A DNA stretch of 64,000 nt from NCBI RefSeq assembly GCF_005502885.1, contig NZ_SCMR01000016.1:1-64000 (forward strand), given 5' to 3'. Origin of the DNA: Microbacterium sp. 2FI. Its GTDB lineage: Bacteria > Actinomycetota > Actinomycetes > Actinomycetales > Microbacteriaceae. The translations under genes and the position numbers were made by a program. This document shows, piece after piece, positions 1 to 7,853 of the stretch. Every line of letters begins with the position of its first letter. Positions within the stretch are counted from its first letter, which is position 1. Under the pieces are notes generated by a model. That model made no database searches. It was not told the origin of the DNA and saw nothing but the letters and a program-made list of their open reading frames with translations.

Positions 1-2
1 GG

Positions 3-1583
3 TCAGAAGACCGTGATGAACCGCTCGTGGTGGCCGGTCGCGCCGTCGGGCGCGGGTGGGGCGATGTCGGAGGTCTGCACCTCGCCTGTCGTGCTCGTCG
101 CCCGGCACCGCAGCAGATGGTCGCCCACGGTCGCGGTCCACGGCATGCTCCACTGCACCCACGTGTCGTCCGAGATGGCGGTGGCGAGCGTCGCCTCGAG
201 CCACGGACCGTCGTCGATCTGCACCTCGACCCCGCCGACGCCGACCTGCTGCTGCCAGGCGACTCCCGCGATGACCGTGTCGCCGGCGCTCAGCCCCTGA
301 GCCTTCCGCGGCACGTCGATGCGCGACTGCAGCTTGATAGGCCCGCGCTCGTCCCAGCCGCGATCGGTCCAGTACGCGCGCGAGCGGTCGAACCGCGTGA
401 CTTCGAGCTCGGTCACCCACTTCGTCGCCGACACGTAGCCGTAGAGCCCCGGCACGACCATCCGCACCGGGAAGCCGTGCTCGAGCGGCAGCGGCTCGCC
501 GTTCATGCCGACGGCGAGGATCGCATCACGGTCGTCGGTGAGGACGTCGAGTGGCGTGGATGCCGTGAAGCCGTCGATCGAGCGCGACAGCACCATGTCG
601 GCATCCGTCGTCGGCCGTGCCCGCGCGAGCAGTTCGCGGATCGGGTATCCGAGCCACAGCGCATTGCCGATGAGGGTGCCGCCGACGGGATTCGACACGC
701 ACGCGAGGGTCGTGAAGCTCTCCTCGAGCGGCAGTGCGAGCAGCTCGTCCCACGTGAGGGTGACCTCCTGCTCGACCATGCCGTGGATCCGCAGGCTCCA
801 ATCGGCGGGATCCACCTCAGGCACGATGAGCGCGGTGTCGATGCGGTAGAAGCGGTCGTTCGGGGTGACGACGCGCGCGAGGCCCGGAATGCGCAGCTCC
901 GCCCCCTCGGGCACCGCGGCAGCGGTGACCGCCGGCGTGGGCAGCCGCAGCGCCGCGCGCACCGCCGAAACCGCAGCGGATCCGGCGCGGCGGGTCGTGG
1001 TCGCGATCGCGGCGAGCGCGCCGGCGGCGACCGCGGCGCCGCTCCACGCGAAGAAGGCGCGGCGGCTCGGGGCGGGGACCTCGTCGGCGCTGGGTGCGTC
1101 GGGATCGCGTGGAACGGGGGACTCGGATGCCGCAGGCCGCAGCATCCGCACCAAGAGCCACACCGTCACAGCACCGACCGCACCCGCCACGACCGATGGG
1201 AGCCACGACAGCGCGCCCGCGTCGGCACGGGTCATCGCGACGACCGCGCCCACCGCGCCGAACGCGCCGATCACGACGCGGCCCCACGGCGGGCGCCGAG
1301 CCTCGAGCCAGCCGGCGAACGCCGCGAGCACGAGGGCTGTGAGGGCGATGCCCACGAGCAGGGCGATCTTGTCGGCGGTGCCGAACAGGGCGATCGCGGC
1401 ATCCTTCGCCCACGACGGGGCCGCGTCGATGAGGGCCCCGCCGATCGCGGCGAACGGGCTCGATGCCGCGCCGATGACTGTCGCGACCAGCTCGCCGAGG
1501 CCGGCGCCGAGCACCACGGCGGCGATACCCGCCACCCACGCGAGGGGCGCGCGGACGGCTTGCTCCGACCGGGTCTCTGCCAC
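3..1583 (-). CDS. membrane-anchored molybdopterin-dependent oxidoreductase
   Basis: Predicted sulfite-oxidase-fold molybdopterin enzyme, 526 residues. The first ~200 residues hold several hydrophobic segments (about 13-40, 73-93, 100-118, 126-147) and a last one after an RR pair near residue 174, so the catalytic part is tethered to and probably outside the membrane. The C-terminal ~300 residues resemble the oxidoreductase molybdopterin-binding domain: TLACVSNPVGG carries the likely molybdenum-ligand Cys295, followed by a dimerisation-type beta domain. The physiological substrate cannot be read from sequence. The start is GTG (GTG GCA GAG); a TACGCT hexamer lies six bases upstream, suggesting a leaderless transcript. 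It is divergent from the ATP-grasp operon. The family is clear; sulfite as substrate is not established. Confidence 0.85.
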   Translation of the reverse strand: MAETRSEQAVRAPLAWVAGIAAVVLGAGLGELVATVIGAASSPFAAIGGALIDAAPSWAKDAAIALFGTADKIALLVGIALTALVLAAFAGWLEARRPPWGRVVIGAFGAVGAVVAMTRADAGALSWLPSVVAGAVGAVTVWLLVRMLRPAASESPVPRDPDAPSADEVPAPSRRAFFAWSGAAVAAGALAAIATTTRRAGSAAVSAVRAALRLPTPAVTAAAVPEGAELRIPGLARVVTPNDRFYRIDTALIVPEVDPADWSLRIHGMVEQEVTLTWDELLALPLEESFTTLACVSNPVGGTLIGNALWLGYPIRELLARARPTTDADMVLSRSIDGFTASTPLDVLTDDRDAILAVGMNGEPLPLEHGFPVRMVVPGLYGYVSATKWVTELEVTRFDRSRAYWTDRGWDERGPIKLQSRIDVPRKAQGLSAGDTVIAGVAWQQQVGVGGVEVQIDDGPWLEATLATAISDDTWVQWSMPWTATVGDHLLRCRATSTTGEVQTSDIAPPAPDGATGHHERFITVF

Positions 1584-1722
1584 GGAGCCAGCGTATGTCG
1601 GCGCCGATACCGGGTGGGCGGGAATGTATGACGAAACGATGACGTCGGATCCGCGCGTCGGTTGCCGCAGACGGTGAGTCGCTGAAACACAGCGGCAACA
1701 CGCCCAGGGCTAGGCTCTCCCC

Positions 1723-3444
1723 ATGGGTGATCTGTTCGACGGCTACGGCGCGACTCTCGCGCCACGCAAGACGCCCACGGGCGTCCCCGCATTCGACGAG
1801 ATGTTCGGCTCGCCGGCGCAGCCCGGCGAACCCGCCGAGTCGCGTGAGGCGTATCGCGAGCTCTATCAGGCTCTCGCGCAGATGACGCAGGAAGAGCTGC
1901 GTGGGCGCACCGATTCGCTCGCCCGGTCATACCTCGCCCAGGGCGTCACGTTCGACTTCGCGGGCGAGGAGCGACCCTTCCCCCTGGATGCCGTGCCCCG
2001 CGTCATCGCCTACGACGAGTGGTCGCGCATCGAGTCCGGCGTGAAGCAGCGGGTCCTCGCGCTCGAGGCGTTCCTCGACGACGCGTACGGTCGCCAGCAC
2101 TGCGTGCGCGACGATGTGCTGCCGGCGCGGCTCATCGCCTCGTCGCAGTACTTCTACCGCCAGGCGGCCGGCATCCACTCCGCCAACGGCGTGCGCATCC
2201 AGGTGTCGGGCATCGACCTGATTCGCGACGAGCACGGCGAGATGCGCGTGCTCGAAGACAACGTGCGCGTTCCGTCGGGCGTGAGCTATGTCATCTCGAA
2301 CCGGCGCGTGATGGCCCAGACCCTTCCCGAGCTGTTCGTCTCGATGCGCGTGCGCCCCGTCGGCGACTACCCGAACAAGCTGCTCGCGGCGCTCCGCGCA
2401 TCGGCGCCCGCGGGCATCGAAGACCCCAACGTCGTCGTGCTCACACCGGGCGTCTACAACTCCGCCTACTTCGAGCACACGCTGCTCGCGCGACTCATGG
2501 GCGTCGAGCTCGTCGAGGGCCGCGACCTGCTGTGCATCGGCGGCAAGGTGTTCATGCGAACGACGCGCGGCCCGAAGCGGGTCGATGTGATCTATCGCCG
2601 CGTGGACGACGAGTTCCTCGATCCGCTGCAGTTCCGCGCCGACTCGATGCTCGGCGCCCCGGGGCTCATGCTCGCCGCGCGGCTGGGCAACGTGACGATC
2701 GCGAACGCGGTGGGCAACGGCGTCGCCGACGACAAGCTGCTCTACACGTACGTGCCTGATCTCATCCGGTACTACCTGGCAGAAGAGCCGATCCTCAAGA
2801 ACGTCGACACGTGGCGGCTCGAAGACCCGAACTCGCTCGAAGAGGTGCTCGACCGCCTCGACGAACTCGTCGTCAAGCCCGTCGATGGCTCGGGCGGCAA
2901 GGGGCTCGTGGTCGGTCCCGATGCGTCGCCCGCCGAACTCGAGAAGCTGCGCAAGACCCTCATCGCAGACCCTCGTGGCTGGATCGCGCAGCCGGTCGTC
3001 ATGCTCTCGACGATCCCGACGCTCGTCGAAGACGGCATGCGGCCGCGTCACGCGGACCTCCGCCCCTTCGCGGTGAACGACGGTGAAGACGTGTGGGTGC
3101 TCCCTGGCGGACTCACGCGCGTCGCGCTGCCCGAAGGACAGCTCGTCGTGAACTCCAGCCAGGGCGGCGGGTCGAAGGACACCTGGATCGTGGGCGGATC
3201 CGCGCCCGGACACGTCGAGTACGGCCAGGGCAACGGCCTTGCCGGCCTCGTCGCCGATCAGGCGGCGACCGTGACGGCGGCGATCCCGATCATCTACGAC
3301 GGACAGCCCCCGGTGACGCACTCACCGCAGGACCGCCCGCTCTCTCGCGTCGAGCAGCAGGAGCAGCAGCAGCAGGGTCTCGATACACCGGCCTTCAGTC
3401 GGCACTCGACCAGCGGGGAGTCCGAGGACGGTGCCGCATGCTGA
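1723..3444 (+). CDS. circularly permuted ATP-grasp protein (DUF404/DUF407 type)
   Basis: 573 residues. First gene of a three-gene operon with an alpha-E protein and a transglutaminase-like protein; its stop overlaps the next start (ATG at 3438). The sequence follows the circularly permuted ATP-grasp type 2 family, with conserved stretches SQYFYRQAAGIHSANGVRIQ, EDNVRVPSGVSYV and a glycine-rich KPVDGSGGKGLVVGP near residue 385-400. ATP-grasp enzymes ligate a carboxylate to an amine; the combination with alpha-E and transglutaminase genes is a known conserved set predicted to make or modify peptides, but no substrate is proven. A TAGGCT hexamer lies six bases before ATG, suggesting leaderless transcription. 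The last ~30 residues are low-complexity (a Q-rich run), and the tail is encoded by a dispersed repeat at 3375-3418. Confidence 0.9.
   Translation: MGDLFDGYGATLAPRKTPTGVPAFDEMFGSPAQPGEPAESREAYRELYQALAQMTQEELRGRTDSLARSYLAQGVTFDFAGEERPFPLDAVPRVIAYDEWSRIESGVKQRVLALEAFLDDAYGRQHCVRDDVLPARLIASSQYFYRQAAGIHSANGVRIQVSGIDLIRDEHGEMRVLEDNVRVPSGVSYVISNRRVMAQTLPELFVSMRVRPVGDYPNKLLAALRASAPAGIEDPNVVVLTPGVYNSAYFEHTLLARLMGVELVEGRDLLCIGGKVFMRTTRGPKRVDVIYRRVDDEFLDPLQFRADSMLGAPGLMLAARLGNVTIANAVGNGVADDKLLYTYVPDLIRYYLAEEPILKNVDTWRLEDPNSLEEVLDRLDELVVKPVDGSGGKGLVVGPDASPAELEKLRKTLIADPRGWIAQPVVMLSTIPTLVEDGMRPRHADLRPFAVNDGEDVWVLPGGLTRVALPEGQLVVNSSQGGGSKDTWIVGGSAPGHVEYGQGNGLAGLVADQAATVTAAIPIIYDGQPPVTHSPQDRPLSRVEQQEQQQQGLDTPAFSRHSTSGESEDGAAC
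3375..3418. repeat. dispersed palindromic repeat inside a gene end (TCGATAC...ACTCGACC type)
   Basis: GGGTCTCGATAC at 3375-3386 and ACTCGACCAGCGGGG at 3404-3418 flank a 17-base spacer. The arrangement (TCGATAC, spacer, ACTCG/TACTC) recurs, with different flanks, at 5222-5262. Here it is translated and supplies the C-terminal tail of the ATP-grasp protein. Assignment to one repeat family is by eye. Confidence 0.45.
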
Positions 3445-4370
3445 GCCGCATCGCAGAATCCCTGTTCTGGATCGGGCGGTACATCGAGCGCAGCGACGGG
3501 ACTGCCCGCATCCTCGACGTGCACCTGCAGCTGCTCCTCGAAGACCCGTGGATCGACGAAGACACCGCCTGCCGGTCGCTCCTGAGCGTCATGGGCTCGT
3601 TCCCGCCGGACGGCCTCGAGATCGTCCGTCGCGAGGACGTGCTGCAGCGTCTCGCGGTCGACCGCATGAACCCGGCGAGCATTGCGTATGCGCTGACGTC
3701 GGCGCGCGAGAACGCGCGTCGCGCCCGCGAGATCGTCTCGACGGAACTGTGGGAGACGCTCAACACCACCAACGCGCGGATGCCGAGGCGCCTCCAGACC
3801 GACAAGGTGCACGAGTTCTTCCAGTGGGTGCGGGAGCGGTCGGCGCTCGCCGTCGGGATCGTCGACTCGTCGACGAGCCGCGACGAGGCCTGGCAGTTCT
3901 TCACCCTCGGTCGCAGCATCGAGCGCGCCGACATGACGGCGCGCATGCTCGCGACGCGGTCGCTGACGCAGGCGTCTGGCCCGTCGTGGACGACGATCCT
4001 GCGCTCGTGCGGCGCGTACGAGGCGTACCTGCGCACCTACCGCGGCATGCCGAGTGCCCGGAACGCCGCAGAGTTCCTGTTGCTGGACCGCCTCTTCCCC
4101 CGCTCGATCATCTACTCGATCCAGCGCGCGGAAGAGTGCATGAGCGCGATCGACCCCCGCGCCGATCGCGTCGGTCACTCCAACACCGTGCTGCGGGCCC
4201 TCGGGCAGATCCGCAACGACCTCGAGTACCGGCCGATCTCCGAGATCCTGGGCGAGCTGCCCGAGCACATGGATCGCGTGCAGAAGGTCACGCGCGAGGC
4301 ATCCGAGGCGATCCGCGACCGGTTCTTCCCGACGCAGGCCGAGCCCAGCTGGATCGGAGAGATCTCATGA
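3438..4370 (+). CDS. alpha-E domain protein (DUF403)
   Basis: 310 residues, starting MLSRIAESLFWIGRYIERSD, the typical opening of the alpha-E (DUF403, COG2307) family, an all-helical protein of unknown activity. Length fits the family. The ATG overlaps the ATP-grasp stop and its own stop overlaps the next start (ATGA at 4367-4370), so the three genes are translationally coupled. The family is associated with ATP-grasp and transglutaminase partners in many bacteria, and it probably acts with them on a peptide substrate; that is inference from conserved neighbourhood. Later conserved features are FFTLGRSIERADMTARML and a terminal helical region. Confidence 0.9.
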   Translation: MLSRIAESLFWIGRYIERSDGTARILDVHLQLLLEDPWIDEDTACRSLLSVMGSFPPDGLEIVRREDVLQRLAVDRMNPASIAYALTSARENARRAREIVSTELWETLNTTNARMPRRLQTDKVHEFFQWVRERSALAVGIVDSSTSRDEAWQFFTLGRSIERADMTARMLATRSLTQASGPSWTTILRSCGAYEAYLRTYRGMPSARNAAEFLLLDRLFPRSIIYSIQRAEECMSAIDPRADRVGHSNTVLRALGQIRNDLEYRPISEILGELPEHMDRVQKVTREASEAIRDRFFPTQAEPSWIGEIS

Positions 4371-5212
4371 AGCGACTGCGCATCGAGCACCAGACGGGCT
4401 TCTCGTATCAAGGCGACGTCTCGGCGTCGTACAACGAGGCCCGCATGCTCCCGGGGTCGACCGACAGCCAGTTCGTGCTGAACGCGTCGCTCGACATCGA
4501 GCCCTCGACGTCGGTCAATCAGTACGTCGACTACTTCGGCACGCGTGTCGCGGCGTTCGACGTGCTCTCGCCCCACGCCTCCCTCACGATCACGGCGCGT
4601 TCGCTCGTCGAGGTGCGTCCGCGCCCCATCGAGCACGTCGAGTACTCGTGGGCCGATCTCGAGCGCGACGCGCCCGGGTCGATCGAGACGGTCGAGCAGC
4701 TCAGCCAGACCGGGCGCACGCGCCCGCACGCCGAGGTCGCCGACCTCGCCCGCCGCATCGCCGCCGAGCACGATCACCCCGGTCGCGCAGCCCACGCGAT
4801 CGCGGTCGCGATCGGCGACGCGGTCGAGTACATGCACGGCATCACCGGCGTGCACTCGACGGCATCCGATGCGTGGGAGGCCCGTAAGGGCGTGTGCCAG
4901 GACATCGCGCACATCACGCTCGGGGCGCTCCGCGAGGTGGGGATCCCCGCCCGCTACGTGTCCGGATACCTGCACCCTCGCCCGAACGCCGACGTCGGCG
5001 TCGCGGTGACGGGCGAGTCGCATGCGTGGGTGGAGTGGTTCGCGGGCGAGTGGCAGGGCTTCGACCCGACGAACAACATCGAGATCGGCGACCGGCACGT
5101 GCTGGTCGGGCGTGGCCGCGACTACGGCGACGTACCGCCGCTGCGGGGCGTCTACGCCGGCCCGTTCAAGAGTCACCTCCACGTGAAGGTCACGATCACA
5201 CGCGAAGCGTGA
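4367..5212 (+). CDS. transglutaminase-like protein of the ATP-grasp/alpha-E operon
   Basis: 281 residues. An N-terminal beta domain (about 1-95) begins MKRLRIEHQTGFSY, as in COG1305 proteins. The catalytic triad can be placed: Cys177 in GVCQDIAH, His219 in ESHAWVEWF, Asp233 in GFDPTNN. No signal peptide or membrane segment is seen, so it should be cytoplasmic. Bacterial members of this fold are usually peptidases or peptide-bond-forming enzymes rather than protein cross-linkers. Translation is coupled to the alpha-E gene by the ATGA overlap. It converges on a marR-type gene, with a palindromic repeat between them. Confidence 0.9.
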   Translation: MKRLRIEHQTGFSYQGDVSASYNEARMLPGSTDSQFVLNASLDIEPSTSVNQYVDYFGTRVAAFDVLSPHASLTITARSLVEVRPRPIEHVEYSWADLERDAPGSIETVEQLSQTGRTRPHAEVADLARRIAAEHDHPGRAAHAIAVAIGDAVEYMHGITGVHSTASDAWEARKGVCQDIAHITLGALREVGIPARYVSGYLHPRPNADVGVAVTGESHAWVEWFAGEWQGFDPTNNIEIGDRHVLVGRGRDYGDVPPLRGVYAGPFKSHLHVKVTITREA

Positions 5213-5221
5213 GAACGTGCT

Positions 5222-5262
5222 TCATCCTGAGTAGGCGCGCCAGCGCCGTATCGAAGGGATCA
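5222..5262. repeat. intergenic palindromic repeat (CCTGAGTAGG...CGTATCGAAGGG)
   Basis: Lies between the convergent transglutaminase and marR-type genes. It contains CCTGAGTAGGCGC, a four-base loop and GCGCCGTATCGAAGG, giving a GGCGC/GCGCC-based hairpin. On the other strand it reads TTCGATAC, spacer, CTACTCAGG, similar in layout to 3375-3418. It could also end transcription from both sides. Confidence 0.5.
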
Positions 5263-5277
5263 CGCGCGAAGCATGAT

Positions 5278-5736
5278 CTACGGCTGGGCCACCGATTTCG
5301 CCGCATCCGTGAGATCGGCGAGGAACGCTGCCACGACGACACGATCGTCGGGATCGAGCGCCGATGCGACCCGCCGGAGCCGGGCGTCGTAGTCGCCGAT
5401 CGTCGAGGCGAGCTTGCGCTCGGCCTCGGGAGTCGCCGAGATGAGGATGCTGCGCCGATCGGTCGGATGGTTGGCACGCTCGACGAGACCCGCGCGCTCC
5501 AGCCGATCAAGGAGCGCGGTGGTCGAGGCGGATGAGACGCCGAGTCGGCGAGAGATGTCGCTCGGCGTCGCGTCCTGCCCTGCAGCCACGGTGGAGATCA
5601 CGTACTCCATCACGCGGATCTCATTGTCGCCGAGACCGGTCGCCGCACGTACGCGCGTCTGCACGTCAGCGTCCGCTCGACGGAACTCCAGATAGGCCGT
5701 GACGATTTCGTCGGCCGCGTTCTTGGCGTCGTTCAC
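5278..5736 (-). CDS. MarR-family transcriptional regulator
   Basis: 152 residues with a winged-helix DNA-binding region: ATPSDISRRLGVSSASTTALLDRLERAGLV followed by the wing residues NHPTDRRSI. MarR proteins repress nearby genes and release DNA when they bind small phenolic or other ligands. The GTG start at 5736 is preferred over an upstream ATG at 5778 because GGAGG lies five bases before it; the longer form would add 14 residues. The gene is divergent from two coupled small genes (5853 and 6194), which are the obvious candidate targets besides itself. Ligand unknown. Confidence 0.85.
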   Translation of the reverse strand: MNDAKNAADEIVTAYLEFRRADADVQTRVRAATGLGDNEIRVMEYVISTVAAGQDATPSDISRRLGVSSASTTALLDRLERAGLVERANHPTDRRSILISATPEAERKLASTIGDYDARLRRVASALDPDDRVVVAAFLADLTDAAKSVAQP

Positions 5737-5775
5737 ACCCGCCTCCAATGCTTGCGAGACGAGAATACAACGAAT

Positions 5776-5807
5776 CAAGTATCTCGTTTGCTGAACTACT
5801 TATCTTG
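5776..5807. promoter_or_regulatory. AT-rich divergent promoter with possible MarR operator
   Basis: Between the marR-type gene and the small-protein gene at 5853. The stretch is strikingly AT-rich for this genome. AAGTA (5777-5781) and TACTT (5797-5801) form an inverted repeat, and CAAG (5776-5779) pairs with CTTG (5804-5807). Position suits autoregulation; binding is inferred. Confidence 0.4.
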
Positions 5808-5852
5808 TGAGTAATATCTCAGGTGAGCTACTCGGCTGACGAAGGGAATGAG

Positions 5853-6197
5853 ATGGGCCGCTTGTACTACGCGCACGCTGACGCGATCACTGTTCCTGAC
5901 CACACCCTCGCCTATGTGCGGGCTGTCACGACGACCAAGCTGCGTCGGTCGGAGAGCTTTCCGATCTCGCTGCACGGCGGAGACGCCGATGGATCGTCCA
6001 CGATGTGGGTGCACTGCTCCATCCCGCTTCGCTTCGAGTTCGACGCGGCGGTCGTCCCCGCGCTCGACAGACGTCGCCTCGAGGAGCTCGCGCACGCCGC
6101 GTCGTCCACGGCGGGACTCGTCATCGACCTCACCGAGTCGCGTCAGGCGCCCGCCGACATCGCCATCGCCCGTGGTCACTTGGAGCGTGTCGCATGA
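5853..6197 (+). CDS. small conserved protein, MGRLYY...TTKLRRSESF type, function unknown
   Basis: 114 residues. Starts MGRLYYAHADAITVPDHTLA and contains VTTTKLRRSESFPISLH and STMWVHCSIPLRFEFD. This pattern matches a small protein that I recall as common in Microbacteriaceae (uncharacterised, DUF7882-like, sometimes misnamed a DNA ligase); the family name is from memory. No catalytic motif, signal peptide or membrane segment is visible. The ATG at 5853 is chosen over a GTG at 5823 because GAAGGG lies six bases upstream. Its stop overlaps the start of the next small gene (ATGA), so the two are co-translated. It is divergent from a MarR regulator. Confidence 0.75.
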   Translation: MGRLYYAHADAITVPDHTLAYVRAVTTTKLRRSESFPISLHGGDADGSSTMWVHCSIPLRFEFDAAVVPALDRRRLEELAHAASSTAGLVIDLTESRQAPADIAIARGHLERVA

Positions 6198-6532
6198 GCC
6201 TCGTCGCCACACTCGCCGAAGCCGCCTCCCCGCGGTTCACGCAATGGCACGAACCCGAACCGGGCTTCCATGTCGGGTCGCGCAAGGGTGACTTCATCGG
6301 TTCGATCGAGGAGACGGCGGTGGGTACGTTCGTCGCCATCGACGGACGCTCCACGCCGGTCGGGCGCTATGCGTCGGTAGCGCAAGCGCAGCGCGCACTC
6401 GTTGGCCTGGCGGCTCGCGAGGCCGAATTGGACGAGCACTCGACGAGGGTCGCTCAGCTGGTCGCGACCATTGCCGGCACCGTGTCGTTCTTGCTGCTGG
6501 TCGGCGCGGGAGCCCTCGCTCTCCCGGTGTGA
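6194..6532 (+). CDS. small membrane-anchored protein, function unknown
   Basis: 112 residues, ATG overlapping the previous stop. The body (about 1-85) is soluble and charged, with GRYASVAQAQRALVG near the middle; residues ~88-110 (LVATIAGTVSFLLLVGAGAL) form one C-terminal membrane segment. The layout suggests a cytoplasmic domain held to the membrane by its tail. I do not recognise a named domain. Its coupling to the preceding small gene suggests they act together. Confidence 0.7.
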   Translation: MSLVATLAEAASPRFTQWHEPEPGFHVGSRKGDFIGSIEETAVGTFVAIDGRSTPVGRYASVAQAQRALVGLAAREAELDEHSTRVAQLVATIAGTVSFLLLVGAGALALPV

Positions 6533-6534
6533 GG

Positions 6535-6894
6535 CTAGCTGGCCTCAGGTACTGCCGCCGGCCGCAGAGCGGCGTCGGTCTTGTCCTGAAGGAACGTGCA
6601 CAGGAGTCCGAGCGTCGACAGATCGTGGGCGAGGCGTGCGACGCCCTCGGCATCCAGGTCGAAGCTCTCGCTGCGCGCCTCGAACGTGACGATCCACTTG
6701 GCCGTGTCATCGACCATCGTGACGTGGATGTAGGTCACGGTCGACGCGGTGCGCAGTGAGACGATCACCAGTCCTGAGTCGGGAGCGGAGGTGTAGTCCT
6801 TGTCGAGAACGGAGATCTCGGTGGCGACACCGGGGTGCTGCTCGGTGAACTCCCGAACCCAGGACTCGACGGTGAGCTGGTCACGATACGGCAT
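6535..6894 (-). CDS. hypothetical protein, 119 residues
   Basis: Begins MPYRDQLTVESWVREFTEQH. The ATG at 6894 is chosen because AGGGTG lies six bases upstream; longer in-frame starts exist but have no ribosome site. It is a soluble, acidic protein with an alternating beta pattern (SGLVIVSLRTASTVTYIHVT, KWIVTFEAR) and a helical tail. No known motif was recognised. It converges on the small membrane protein, two bases apart. It lies downstream of the ABC importer operon in the same direction but is separated from it by a strong hairpin. Confidence 0.65.
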   Translation of the reverse strand: MPYRDQLTVESWVREFTEQHPGVATEISVLDKDYTSAPDSGLVIVSLRTASTVTYIHVTMVDDTAKWIVTFEARSESFDLDAEGVARLAHDLSTLGLLCTFLQDKTDAALRPAAVPEAS

Positions 6895-6980
6895 TCGGAT
6901 CACCCTGTACTCTCTCGCGGCGAGATGTCGGCGCTGAACCATTATCACTCCACACGCCTGTCCAGACGGCCACAGGCCAC

Positions 6981-7014
6981 CTCGGGGACGGATGCCGCGG
7001 CATCCGTCCCCGAG
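6981..7014 (-). terminator. perfect 34-bp hairpin after the ABC importer operon
   Basis: CTCGGGGACGGATGCCG is followed directly by its exact reverse complement (17 + 17 bases, no loop beyond the centre). It lies 14 bases after the permease stop. There is no clear T-tract. Confidence 0.7.
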
Positions 7015-7028
7015 ATCCCGTGACGTCG

Positions 7029-7853
7029 TCAGCCCTTGACAGCCCCGCTCGTCATACCGGCGACGATCTGCTTCTGGAAGAAGATGTACATCACCAGCGG
7101 CGGAATCGTGATGAGCAGGATGTTCGTGAACAGCAGGTTCCACGCGGTGCTGAACTGGCTCTGGAAGTTGTAGAGCGTCAATTGCACCGTCGGCTCGCCC
7201 GGCAGGAAGTACAGCGGGTTCTGGAAGTCGTTGAAGACGAACACCGCCTGCACCACGATCACCGTGACGATCACGGTCTTCAGCAGCGGGAACGCGACGG
7301 TGAAGAACAGGCGGATCGGGCCTGCGCCGTCGATCGTCGCGGCCTCGTCGAGCTCGCGCGGGATCGTCGAGATGAACGCGCGGAACATCAGCACACAGAA
7401 CGACAGTCCGAACGCGACTTCGATGAGGATCAGCCCCGGCAGATTGCCGAAGAGCTCCAGGCCCTGCAGCACCCAGATCGTCGGAACGACCGCGGGCGGG
7501 ATGATGAGGCCTGCGAGCACCATGAAGTTGATGAACGGGTTCAGCTTGCTGGGTCGGCGCTGGAGCACCCAGCCGACCATGGCCGAGAAGACGACCATCA
7601 GGGTGACCGACGCGACCGTGAGGATCGTGGAGTTGAGGAACGCCCAGATCAGCATGAAGTCGCGTGTGGAGACGACCTCGATGAGGTTCTCGAAGAATGC
7701 GAACTGCTCGGGCCAGCTGAACTGCAGCAGCGACGCCTCCTGCTGCGACTTCATCGCCGTCAGCACGATGAAGCTGAACGGCACGATGAAGACCACGACG
7801 GCGACGATGATGGCGATGATGCCGACGACGTTGCGGCGGAGCGAGGCGATCAC
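7029..7853 (-). CDS. carbohydrate ABC transporter permease (second inner-membrane subunit)
   Basis: 274 residues. Six hydrophobic segments and the MalG-type EAA loop (ELDEAATIDGAGPIRLFFTV, about residues 178-197) mark it as a sugar ABC permease. It ends in a hydrophobic stretch plus FFQKQIVAGMTSGAVKG, the usual end of this subfamily. The GTG start overlaps the upstream permease stop (GTGA). With the other permease and the lipoprotein it forms an importer; no ATPase gene is present, so a shared ATPase encoded elsewhere (MsiK/MsmX-type) is likely needed. Shared operators with the GH78 and rhamnose operons suggest a rhamnoside or rhamnose substrate. Confidence 0.92.
   Translation of the reverse strand: MIASLRRNVVGIIAIIVAVVVFIVPFSFIVLTAMKSQQEASLLQFSWPEQFAFFENLIEVVSTRDFMLIWAFLNSTILTVASVTLMVVFSAMVGWVLQRRPSKLNPFINFMVLAGLIIPPAVVPTIWVLQGLELFGNLPGLILIEVAFGLSFCVLMFRAFISTIPRELDEAATIDGAGPIRLFFTVAFPLLKTVIVTVIVVQAVFVFNDFQNPLYFLPGEPTVQLTLYNFQSQFSTAWNLLFTNILLITIPPLVMYIFFQKQIVAGMTSGAVKG

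Noticed and set aside
27..1631. Long plus-strand open frame of 534 codons opposite the molybdopterin oxidoreductase
   Set aside because: It is Arg/His-rich with no recognisable motif, and the opposite strand encodes a clear oxidoreductase. High GC content leaves long mirror frames open here.
5778..5778. Upstream ATG as the start of the first MarR gene
   Set aside because: It has no ribosome site and extends into the operator region; the GTG at 5736 has GGAGG at ideal spacing.
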